Assembly (NCBI GenBank): GCA_012270975.1
Contig: JAAXHH010000124.1
Coordinates: forward strand, 113,776 to 177,775
Origin: Candidatus Latescibacterota bacterium
Lineage (GTDB): Bacteria > JAAXHH01
Length of the DNA stretch: 64,000 nt
Direction of reading: 5' to 3'
A program made the position numbers and the translations under genes. Shown here piece after piece: positions 17,493-26,800 of this stretch; position 1 is the stretch's first letter, and the number at the start of each line of letters is the position of its first letter. The notes beneath the pieces were generated by a model that made no database searches, was not told the DNA's origin, and saw only the letters and a list, made by a program, of their open reading frames with translations.

Positions 17493-19123
17493 AGCGGGGT
17501 CATCCTGTGTCTGAAGTCCCTTTCGTCCGTGGCCTCGAAGAGCGTATTCATGACGTCGAAACCGTGAAGGGCGACGTACTGCCAGATGTTGGCCACCCGT
17601 TCCTGGAGGTGCCCGTTGGGATACAACAGGCGGTCCGCCCGCATGATCTGGCCGCGCATGACCCCGTCCGCTTTCTTCAGGGCGCGGAGCGTCTTTTCTT
17701 CCAGCCTCCCCAGGGCGAAGCGGGTCTTCCGCTCCGAAGCCTCGACGATCCGGCTCAGTCCGGGGTCTATGGACGTCACGTGTCCCTTAAGGTTTCTGTA
17801 GTGCGCTTCCACGTCGCCCCGTGCGGCCCGGAGACCCTCGGTGACCGGTACCGGCATCTCTTCCCGAAGTTTCCGGTCGACCACGGATTCGATGCCTTGG
17901 ATGAAATGGGAGATCGCGAGGCCGTGCTTTTCGAGGACCCGGGCGGTCCTCGTGCCCACCAGCGTATGGGACGCGCGGGGCCAGACCACGGGGAAGGGCA
18001 GGCCGAACTGCCGGTAGACCCCGCCGAGCTGGCCGTAGTAGGCGATTTCCGCCGGTCCCCCGATATAGGTCAGCGTCGGAAACAGCGTGTCCTGCACCAG
18101 GGGCCGGGTGATGACGTTGTGGGTGAACCGACTGGGCGTAACCTTAAGCATCCCTAGCAGTTCCTCGCCGGTAAAGGAAAGGCTTTCGTCCCGGCTGCTG
18201 AACCGCCCGCCCTCGTATCGCAGGGCATTGCGCTGCCCGTCCTGGTACAGAAACAGGTTCACCGCGTCCTGGGACCGGGAGACCTGGGGATGAAACCCGG
18301 CGCGCTCCAGATCGCGGGACGCTTCCAGGACCGAAACCGTGGTCGCGAGCGGTGCGCGGATTTCCTGCTCGAAAACGGGACGCATAAGGGGTTTCAGCGC
18401 CGGGTCGGTGGGGTCGACGAGGACCAGGCCCCGTTCCCTGAACAGCAGCGTCATGAGCCGCGCGAAGGCATCGGACAGCGAAGTCCCGGCGGTGCAGTGC
18501 CGCCGAAGCGCCTCGATGGCGGACGGACGGTACTCCGAGTCGGGCAGGGCCTCGGCGAACTGCCCGAGCAGCATTTCGATTCCGGGTCCGAGCAGGCGGT
18601 CGCTCGCTGACCGGCGGTCGGCGGGGTCGTCGGGGCTCAGTTCGAACCTGAGGGCGTCCCCGTCCGTGCGGCAGACGTGGACATGGTTGATTTCGGCGTA
18701 GTCATGGTCGTCGGCGGCCATCCAGAAGACGGGTACGGTCCGCACGCCCGTTTCCTCCGACACCCGCCTCGCCAGCTTGATCGCCGTTACGGCCTTGTAG
18801 ATGGTGAACAGCGGGCCGGTGAACAGTCCTGTCTGCTGTCCGGTGGAAACGACGAAGGTATCGTCCTCGGCGAGGGAGCGTGCGTTGTCGAGGACGGTCT
18901 CTTCCGCCCCGAACCGGCTGTTCTGTACCTCGAGGATCCCGGCGAGCGCTTTTCGCGGCGGTGGAGCGACGCGGGACTGCACGGCCTCGATCATGCGCGG
19001 CCATACATCCGGATCGCGCGGATCGTGGGTGTAGAAAGGCCGCAACGACTCGAAGTCTTCGAGAAAGGTATGCAGCAGGTGGTCCGGCAACACCTGTCGG
19101 TATTCCACTGCATGAGTGTTCAT
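17489..19123 (-). CDS. bshC: BshC: bacillithiol biosynthesis cysteine-adding enzyme
   Basis: The 544-residue protein is the putative ligase that adds cysteine to GlcN-malate in the last step of bacillithiol synthesis. The ATG at 19123 is chosen because it overlaps the TGA of the upstream MMPL gene (ATGA) and gives the usual family length of about 540; an upstream in-frame codon would add 58 non-conserved residues. Family features include VVSTGQQTGLFTGPLFTIYK near residue 90, VFWMAADDHDYAEINH near residue 125 and GGPAEIAYYGQL near residue 345. A C-terminal coiled-coil region follows, as in the Bacillus enzyme. It overlaps bshB1 by 4 bases. Confidence 0.95.
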   Translation of the reverse strand: MNTHAVEYRQVLPDHLLHTFLEDFESLRPFYTHDPRDPDVWPRMIEAVQSRVAPPPRKALAGILEVQNSRFGAEETVLDNARSLAEDDTFVVSTGQQTGLFTGPLFTIYKAVTAIKLARRVSEETGVRTVPVFWMAADDHDYAEINHVHVCRTDGDALRFELSPDDPADRRSASDRLLGPGIEMLLGQFAEALPDSEYRPSAIEALRRHCTAGTSLSDAFARLMTLLFRERGLVLVDPTDPALKPLMRPVFEQEIRAPLATTVSVLEASRDLERAGFHPQVSRSQDAVNLFLYQDGQRNALRYEGGRFSSRDESLSFTGEELLGMLKVTPSRFTHNVITRPLVQDTLFPTLTYIGGPAEIAYYGQLGGVYRQFGLPFPVVWPRASHTLVGTRTARVLEKHGLAISHFIQGIESVVDRKLREEMPVPVTEGLRAARGDVEAHYRNLKGHVTSIDPGLSRIVEASERKTRFALGRLEEKTLRALKKADGVMRGQIMRADRLLYPNGHLQERVANIWQYVALHGFDVMNTLFEATDERDFRHRMTPL

Positions 19124-21633
19124 GTAACCGGCCTTGTTCGGCGCTTTTCCATGATGAGCAGGTAGGCGGGCAGCGCGACCAGGGCCGTCGCCAGCGTGGC
19201 GATCTCTCCCACGTTGGCCATGATCCCGAAGGAATGCAGCCCCCGATTGGACGTGAGCATGAGCGAGGTGTACCCGATCAGCGTCGTGGACGAACACATG
19301 ACCAGGGCCGCGCCCGTATGCTGTACCATATTACCTATGGAACCCCGTCCGTCAAGGCGGTAGCGTTGATACAGGTTCACGCTGTAGTCCACCCCGATGC
19401 CCAGCGTAGTGGGTATGACGATGAAGTTGAAGAAGTTCACCTTGATGTCGAAGATGGCGATGACCCCGCCCATGACCAGCATGCCGCCCAGCAGGGAGGC
19501 CAGGATCACCACCGACGCGTGGATGCTGCGGAACGCCAGTACAAGGAGCGTGATCACGCCCACAAAGCAGGCGATCGTGGCGATGGGCCCGTCGCGGTCC
19601 ACGGCCTTCAGCATGTCGGCGAAGACCACGGCCTCTCCGGAAGAATAGATGATCTCATCGTCCGGCAGGCGGTTGGAACGGACGACTTCCGCGAACCGGA
19701 TCAGGTTCCGGCCGTTCCAGAGCCCGGCGTCCGACCTGGGGTAGACGTAGATCAGCCTGCCCACCGTCCCGTCCCGCTCCTCGTAGGGCCGCGTGAGCGC
19801 TTCGGGCAGGTCGTCCACGGTGATCCCTTCCAGGCTCAGGTTGTCGCGGAAATCGTTGATCTTCGCGAGCTGGTCGGGCGGGATGCCGAGTTCGTCGGGC
19901 GGATTCGTGTCGAGCATGTACTCGATGTCCCAGAGGACGTCGATCTTGTCCTCCTGGTCCTCCGGAAGCAGGTCGTAAATGGTCCGCACCCGGTCGATGG
20001 TCGGATTGGGAACTTCCTTCTCGGCTTCTTTCTTGTCCAGCACGGCCCGGCGTATGCCCGGCACCTGGTCCAGACGGTCCGCCAGGATGACGGCCGGCGA
20101 CTGCGATATGCCGAAGAGGGCGTTGACGCGGTGGTTGAGGATCCGCTCGTAAGTGTCGCCCCGCGGTTCGTTGCGCAGTTTAGAGAAGTCGTACTCGAAG
20201 GAGTTCGGGAGCCACCACACCAGCATGGCGGCGCCCAGCACGACCAGGGAGAAACTCGTGCCCACCACGGCCCGCGGCGCCCTCTGCACCAGGTTGGCGA
20301 GACGGCTCATCGAACTGCCCCGGGAGACCTTCCGGGTCCAGGTCTTTCGTCCGAACGCGGTGCGGTCCCAGAGCATCAGCAGCGCCGGCAGGATGGAGAA
20401 GGTCGAAAGCCAGCACAGCAGCATGCCCAGGCCGCCGATGAAGCCGAAATGGTTGAAGCCCCGGAAATCGGTGATCATGAGGGTACCGTAGGCCAGGCCG
20501 GTGGACGCCGCCGAGGTGACCGTCGCCGTGAGCGTGTTCCGGAAGGCGATTTGCACGCCGTCCCGGGCGTTCTCTCCCCGCAGCCGCTCTTCCTTGTACC
20601 TGGACATCAGGATCAGGCCGTAGTTGATGCCGTTCCCTATGATGATGGCGCCCAGGAAGGCGGTCTGCATGTTCAGGTAGCCGATGCGGAAGTAGGTCAG
20701 GCAGAACGTCCAGAGGATGCCGACGACCACGACCAGCGTGATGTTGATGACCGGGACGATGGTGCGGAAGTAGAGGAATATGGCCAGGGCGACCAGTGAC
20801 AGCGTGACGCCGGCCGACGTGAAGATTTCCCGATTTACGGACTCGTACTGGTCCAGGATCAGGCGGTACTTTCCGGTGAGGCCGACCTTCAGCGAAGGGT
20901 GGTAGGACGTGGGTTCGAGGCCCTCCGCGATGGCCAGGACCCTTTCGCACAGGTCCCGCGAGAAGGACACGCCGGTCGACGATCCGAAGGGTTTCAGCAC
21001 CATGACGAGAAACTGCCCCTGCTCGTCGTGTCCCGTGAAATACCCGTCGACCCATTTATCCAGCTTCTCCGACGCCTGTCTCTCGTACTTCTCTTCAAGG
21101 TCGCTCACGGTGAACGGCTCGTCTTCCGCCTCCAGGCCGAGGTCTTCCTCGGAAACGAAAAGGGGGTTCTGCTCCAGTTTCGTCTTCAGGATCTGCCGGC
21201 TCAGCCGGCTCTGGATCTCTTCCAGGTCCTCCAGGTCGGCGTACAGGTACTTGTGATCTTCGTAGAACCGCTTCTCGTCGTCCACCCGGTACTCGATGTA
21301 GCGGATATACCCTTCCGGCAGATTGGACCGGAGCCTGCCGGCGAGGTCGTCGGCGTACCGCTGGGCGGCGGCCAGGTCTTCCGTCTCTATGACGACGGTC
21401 AGGTTGCCGATTCCGCCGACGCGCTCCGTGAGCCGGTGTATGTCGTCGACGCTCCGGTAGCCTTCGGGGAGCAGTTCGACGAAGTCGGTTTTCAGCTGAA
21501 GCCTGGAGGCGAAAAGGATGGAAAGCGAGGCGGAAAGCAGCGCGAACAGCAGGACCTTGGCCGGATGGCGGCAGATGAAGGCGATGTACCTGTTCAGGAA
21601 GCGGTCTAGGGCGGCTCTGGTTTCGGCCTTCAC
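19120..21633 (-). CDS. MMPL/RND superfamily transporter
   Basis: The 837-residue inner-membrane protein has a first transmembrane segment at about residues 15-35, a large periplasmic domain, five further segments, then a second periplasmic domain and six more segments: the duplicated RND/MMPL layout. Patterns such as KTDFVELLPEG after the first helix and GNGINYGLILMSRYKEE and GIGVDYSVNLYQRYR in the two helix-4-like segments are typical of this family and of hopanoid-associated HpnN. The GTG at 21633, seven bases after GAGGA, is preferred; the frame also allows a TTG 11 codons earlier. It is the first gene of the bsh operon, coupled to bshC by ATGA, so it may export a bacillithiol-related compound or a lipid (inference). 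Confidence 0.87.
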   Translation of the reverse strand: MKAETRAALDRFLNRYIAFICRHPAKVLLFALLSASLSILFASRLQLKTDFVELLPEGYRSVDDIHRLTERVGGIGNLTVVIETEDLAAAQRYADDLAGRLRSNLPEGYIRYIEYRVDDEKRFYEDHKYLYADLEDLEEIQSRLSRQILKTKLEQNPLFVSEEDLGLEAEDEPFTVSDLEEKYERQASEKLDKWVDGYFTGHDEQGQFLVMVLKPFGSSTGVSFSRDLCERVLAIAEGLEPTSYHPSLKVGLTGKYRLILDQYESVNREIFTSAGVTLSLVALAIFLYFRTIVPVINITLVVVVGILWTFCLTYFRIGYLNMQTAFLGAIIIGNGINYGLILMSRYKEERLRGENARDGVQIAFRNTLTATVTSAASTGLAYGTLMITDFRGFNHFGFIGGLGMLLCWLSTFSILPALLMLWDRTAFGRKTWTRKVSRGSSMSRLANLVQRAPRAVVGTSFSLVVLGAAMLVWWLPNSFEYDFSKLRNEPRGDTYERILNHRVNALFGISQSPAVILADRLDQVPGIRRAVLDKKEAEKEVPNPTIDRVRTIYDLLPEDQEDKIDVLWDIEYMLDTNPPDELGIPPDQLAKINDFRDNLSLEGITVDDLPEALTRPYEERDGTVGRLIYVYPRSDAGLWNGRNLIRFAEVVRSNRLPDDEIIYSSGEAVVFADMLKAVDRDGPIATIACFVGVITLLVLAFRSIHASVVILASLLGGMLVMGGVIAIFDIKVNFFNFIVIPTTLGIGVDYSVNLYQRYRLDGRGSIGNMVQHTGAALVMCSSTTLIGYTSLMLTSNRGLHSFGIMANVGEIATLATALVALPAYLLIMEKRRTRPVT

Positions 21634-21718
21634 GGTGCATTCCTCGTGTGAAACGTGCACATCCAAGGTATGGAAATATCCCCGTAAACCACTGGGGTGT
21701 CAACCACTAAAACCATTG

Positions 21719-21759
21719 AAACAGCGATACTGCAGGACATTCGGGGGCGCTGTTTTTCT
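21719..21759 (+). promoter_or_regulatory. Hairpin with T-rich tail in divergent region (possible attenuator)
   Basis: AAACAGCG (21719-21726) and CGCTGTTT (21748-21755) form a perfect 8-bp inverted repeat with a 21-base loop, followed by more T residues on the plus strand. It lies between the divergent MMPL gene and the membrane protein at 21854. The long loop makes an intrinsic terminator uncertain. A TTGACT at 21760-21765 sits immediately after it but has only a weak -10. Confidence 0.3.
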
Positions 21760-21853
21760 TTGACTTATCCCATACGCGTCCTTACATATTCTGGACCCGT
21801 TTTTTGTTTCAAACCATTGCTGAAAATCGCGAAAACCGTTCTCCGCCCACTCC

Positions 21854-23848
21854 ATGGCCTCAGTACAGCAAAGTGTTTCCGCCTCCGCTGTCCGTGCGAC
21901 CGCGACCCGGATCATTACGCCGCGATCCATTCTCCTGGGCCTGACGAGCGTCGTCCTGATTTCCCTCATCGTCCCCTATTTCCAGTACACCATGGCTTCG
22001 TCTCAGCTGGGCGCGGATCATCTCCATATCGGCGCGCTGTTTCTGGCCTTTGCGTACCTGGTCATTTTCAATGTGGTGCTGGCGAGGTGGAAGAAGGACT
22101 GGGCTCTCACACCCCATGAGTTCGTCATCCCCCTGGCCATGGGCATGGCGGCATCGGGGTTGACGACAAACGGCATGGGCGCCCCGTTCATCTCCACGCT
22201 GATGGCCCCATACCTGCTGGCGACGCCCGAGAACCAGTGGGCCGAGTACTTCTACCCTTACCTGAAGCCCTGGGCGACCGTCACGAACCAGGGCAACGCC
22301 CTCACGTGGCTGGTGGACGGAATACCGCCCGGCGCGTCCATACCCTGGAGCGTGTGGGGCATTCCGCTGTTCTGGTGGCTGACCTTCATCGTCCCGCTCA
22401 TCTTCATGGGGCTCTGTCTCGTGGTCATCCTCAGACGGCAGTGGGTCGAACACGAGAAGCTCGTCTTTCCCATGATGCAGATCCCCCTCGCCTTCACCCG
22501 GGGCATGGAATCGCCGAGCCGTGTCCCGGCCTTTCTCTCAGAGAAGCGGTTCTGGATCGGGTTCTCCATCCCGTTCTGCGTGATGATGTACAACATCGTC
22601 GGGTTCTTCACCCCGGTCGTGCCCCAGTTCCCCTATTTCGGGTCGGCTCCGCCCATTGTATTCGGCGAGGGATTCCCGCCGCTTGAAATCAACTTCCGGC
22701 CAGCCATCCTGGGTATTTCCTATTTCGTCAACCTGGACGTCCTCGCCGGTTTCTGGGTGTTCTACATGATCGGGATCATCCAGGTGGGCATTGCCCACCG
22801 GATCGGGTACGACATCCCGGGAAGAGACAACTACACCTCGATCCATCCCATGCTGGACTGGCAGAACATGGGCGCGTTCATTGTATTCGTGGGATGGGGG
22901 CTCTGGCGGGCGCGGTTTCACATCCGCGATGTCGTCGCCCAGGCCTTCGGGCGTCGCACCGGCCTCGACGACAGCGACGAGATGCTGCCCTACCGGGTCG
23001 CGGTCTTCGGATTCATGGGTGGCTTCGTCTACGGGGTGGTCTGGCTGAACCAACTGGGCATGAGCGTGCCCATCGCCGTGTTCCTCCTCGCCGGCGTATT
23101 CATCATCTATATCGGGGTGTCCCGCATCATAGCCGAGGCGGGGCTACCCTACGTGCGTTCGCCCATGATCGCCCAGGTGCTCGTATTCTATTCGGTCGGG
23201 TCGGCCAACCTGTCCATGTCCACCATGACCGCCATGGCCCAGACTTACGGACCCGTCAGCGAAATCAAGTCGACCTTCATGCCCGCCTTCATGCAGGCGG
23301 CCAAGCTGTCCGAAATCGGCACGCGGTGGCACCGGGGCCTGGGCTGGTCGCTTCTGTCCGCCGCGGTGATCGGCGTCGTAATCTCGCTGGTCTGGACGAT
23401 CTACATGGGGTTCGACCAGGGCACGCGCCAGTTTACCAACGGATGGTGGTTCGGCCGGATCGGTTCGACCATCCCCTACAACGAAACGCTCACCAAGATG
23501 CGTGATCCCTTCGGACCGGACACGGCGCGGCTGATGTTCTTCATGGTGGGCGGTTCGCTCATGTTTCTGCTCATGACGCTGAGGGCCCGGCTGCCGGGCT
23601 GGCCGCTGCATCCCCTAGGCTTCTTCCTTTCATACTCCTGGCCCGCCCGGGCGATCGTCTCGTCCATGTTCGTGTGCTGGGTCATCAAGAGCATCATGAT
23701 GTGGGTCGGCGGCATCGAACTGTACCGGAAGGGCCAGCCCTTCTTCCTCGGGCTGATCTTCGGCGTGGCCACCGGCGTGGTCATCTCCATGTTCGTCGAC
23801 TACGTGTGGTTTCCCCACGCGGGCCATCATATCTACGGGATAGACTGA
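21854..23848 (+). CDS. Large polytopic membrane protein, DUF6784/DUF6785-like (copy 2)
   Basis: The 664-residue protein is a paralogue of the one at 13010 with nearly the same length and helix pattern. Shared blocks include the LRRQWVEHEKLVFP loop after the fifth helix region, RFWIGFSIPF, GVSRIIAEAGLPY, a SVGSANLSM segment and ELYRKGQPFFLG close to the C-terminus; the copy-1 equivalents are clearly collinear. No ribosome site is obvious before the ATG at 21854, and no earlier in-frame start fits better. The gene ends one base before the 1522-residue fusion protein starts, so the two are very likely co-transcribed and may act together. Transport of an organic solute is an inference. Confidence 0.75.
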   Translation: MASVQQSVSASAVRATATRIITPRSILLGLTSVVLISLIVPYFQYTMASSQLGADHLHIGALFLAFAYLVIFNVVLARWKKDWALTPHEFVIPLAMGMAASGLTTNGMGAPFISTLMAPYLLATPENQWAEYFYPYLKPWATVTNQGNALTWLVDGIPPGASIPWSVWGIPLFWWLTFIVPLIFMGLCLVVILRRQWVEHEKLVFPMMQIPLAFTRGMESPSRVPAFLSEKRFWIGFSIPFCVMMYNIVGFFTPVVPQFPYFGSAPPIVFGEGFPPLEINFRPAILGISYFVNLDVLAGFWVFYMIGIIQVGIAHRIGYDIPGRDNYTSIHPMLDWQNMGAFIVFVGWGLWRARFHIRDVVAQAFGRRTGLDDSDEMLPYRVAVFGFMGGFVYGVVWLNQLGMSVPIAVFLLAGVFIIYIGVSRIIAEAGLPYVRSPMIAQVLVFYSVGSANLSMSTMTAMAQTYGPVSEIKSTFMPAFMQAAKLSEIGTRWHRGLGWSLLSAAVIGVVISLVWTIYMGFDQGTRQFTNGWWFGRIGSTIPYNETLTKMRDPFGPDTARLMFFMVGGSLMFLLMTLRARLPGWPLHPLGFFLSYSWPARAIVSSMFVCWVIKSIMMWVGGIELYRKGQPFFLGLIFGVATGVVISMFVDYVWFPHAGHHIYGID

Positions 23849-23849
23849 C

Positions 23850-26800
23850 GTGTATTCGCGGATATTCGGTTACTTTTTCCTCGCATTGGGCGTCCTGTTG
23901 TTCCTCGCCGTGGCCGTTGCCGGCCCGGCCTGGGTGACGGAGCACGTGATCTTGAGGATCGTATCCCTTCCCGAAGACGTGCCGCCCAGGCCCCTCGAGG
24001 AGGCGCCGGTGTCCTGGGAAGAGGTTTCCGAAATCGTTACCCTGGAACGTGTGGAAACCCATGTCCGGGCGATGAGCGAAAACCCGTCGCGCGTCGTCGG
24101 CTATCCGGGAAACCGGGCGGCCATGGAATACGTGGTCGACGCCTTCCATGCCGGCGGCCTGGCCGAGGTCGCCATCGACACCTTCACGGTATCCTCGCCC
24201 GTCGACCACGGATTCACGCTAACCGTGCACGACGCCGTGGAGACCGAGATACCGGTGTACCAGTTCTGGCCCAACCTGGTCCGGCTGAATTCCTTTCCCG
24301 ACGGGATCCGGGGACCCCTGCACTACGGTCGGCGGGGAGAATTCCAGGCCTTCAACGGGAAAGAGATCGAGGGGAGCATCGTCCTGGTCGATTTCGACGG
24401 GCGCGACCAGTACCTCAACGCGCGGATGCTGGGCGCGCGGGCCATACTTTTCTTCGACAGCGGACCCGGTGCCGTGACCAACAACCAGGCCCAGCGCAAG
24501 ATCCTGGACGTGCCTGCCGACGTGCCGCGCTTCTGGGTCCCGGACCCCCATGCCGCCGCGGTCCTGGCGGCCGCGCGGTCCGGCGAGGTCGAAGTGACGA
24601 TCCGGGGAAGCATGACGTGGGAACGGGCCGAGACCTGGAACGTCATGGGGTGGATACCGGGCCGGGACGAACCGCTGCCGGGGGGTGACGGCACGGAGAA
24701 ATGGAAAGACCGGATCGTCGTGCTGTCGGCGTTCTACGACGCCATGTCGGTCGTACCCGGACTGGCTCCGGGCGCCGAGAGCGCGGGGGGCATCGCCGCC
24801 ATGCTGGAACTGATGGATGTGCTCCGGGCCCATCCGCCGGGATACACCGTGCTGTTTCTGGCCACGTCCGCCCATTTCCACGGACTGCAGGGCGTGAACG
24901 ACTTCCTGGACCGGCACCAGCGGAAGGACGAGTTCTTCCTGGAACGGATCCCCGAAGCGGACCGGATACCCTTCGACCTGTTCCTGGGCCTGGACCTGAC
25001 CAGCAGGACGGACCAGGTCGGCCTGTTTAGCTATGGCGATTTCATCTTCTTCACCGCGAACCTGGACCTCCTGTACGAACCCTACGCGGACCGGTACCTG
25101 AATTACGCGCGCAAGGCCGGGGTCCACGATGAAGAGGAAAGCCGGACGGCCTACCTCAACACGCTGACGCACCCGCTCCGGTCGCAGGAAAGCTACATGC
25201 CCGCTGGTCCCGCCTTCGACCACGAGATGGTCACGCTCGCCGGACTCCACGGCATGACATTCGCCACGGCGAACGACAACAGGCTGCTCATCGATACCCC
25301 GAAGGACCGGATCGAGTATGTCGATTTCCCCAACCTGGTCCGGCAGATCCGAACGCTCGGCACCCTGCTTCCCGCCATGCTGTCCGATCCCGAGGCCTTC
25401 GACGTGGACGATTCGATACGGCTCAAGGACGAGGGGCGCGACATCGAAGGCCGGGTCCTCGAATTCGACCGCACGGTGGATTTCTTCAAGCCCAATACCC
25501 CGGTCTCCGATGCCCTGGTCGTCTACGAGCCAGGATACCAGAGCCACAGCGGCGTGCGGGGGTTCATGGTTACCCATGCCGACTCGATGGGGCATTTCAG
25601 GATGTCCATGGTCCGGTTCCCCCGGGGACCGACGGAACTGCGCAGCTACGGCCTCGGCGCCGACGGCCGGATCGTGTACGCCCCGGACCTGGGAGAAGAG
25701 GGCAACGCCACCTTTCCCCTCGCGGTGCCGAATGCTGCAAAGGTGAACAATACCATCCAGGTCCTCTTCCCCTGCGAGGAGATCAACCTCTTCGATATCG
25801 TGGACCCCGGCGTCTTCGTCGCCCTCGACAACCTGACCGTACTCGGCCGGGACAACAGTCCGCTGCGCAAGTACGGCGCGGCCTTCGTGGAAGATCAGAG
25901 TTTCTTCGGCAACTGGATGACCAACGCCGCCGTGGTTTTCGCCAGGCCCGAGGACCGGGTCAAGATGTTCATGAGCTCGGGTCCCCGGGGCGTCAAGTAC
26001 CTGCTGACCAACACGCCCGAATCGTGGCTCGACGAACCGCCGGAAAGTATCTCCGATGACGCCATGGCCCTGGCGCAGGGACGCGGGTTCACGGCGGACC
26101 AGGGCCTGATCCTCTACCCCTTCTACCAGAGCGCCCTGGACCTGTGGTCGCTCAACCGGGCCCGCCTGATGAAACTGGAGGACCATGGCGTGACCAACGC
26201 CCGGGCCGCCGAGCTCCACGAGGAAAGCACCCGGGCGCTTCGGGCCGCCCGGGAAGCCCTGGAAAACCGCCGTTACGACACGTTCGCCGCGCGGTCGAGG
26301 GAGGCGTGGGGCTACGAGGCGCGGGCCTATCCCGACGTGCGCTACGCCGCGGACGACACGGTGGACGGCATCGTGTTCTACTTCATGCTGCTGGTCCCCT
26401 TCTGTTTCTTCCTCGAACGGCTTTTCTTCGGTTTCACGGACATCCGGAAGCGGCTGCTCTCGGTGGGCGTCATCTTCGCGGCGGTCTTCATGCTGTTGCA
26501 GAACGTGCACCCCGCCTTTCAACTCAGCCTGACGCCGTACATGGTCTTTCTCGCCTTCATCATCCTGGCCCTGGCGCTGATCATCATCACCATGATCGTC
26601 ACCCGGTTCGACACCGAGATGAAGAACCTGACCCGGTCGGCGGCCGGCCTCCACGAGGCGGACATCGGCCGGCTGAGCGCCACGGCCGTGGCCATATCGC
26701 TGGGGATTTCGAACCTGCGCAAGCGGAAGATGCGCACGGCGCTGACCGCGGTCACGCTGACCCTGCTGACCTTCACCGTATTGTCCTTCACCTCCTTCAG

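Noticed and set aside
18880..20799. 639-codon plus-strand open frame over bshC/MMPL
   Set aside because: It is antisense to two well-identified genes and has a composition typical of reverse-complement GC-rich coding DNA.
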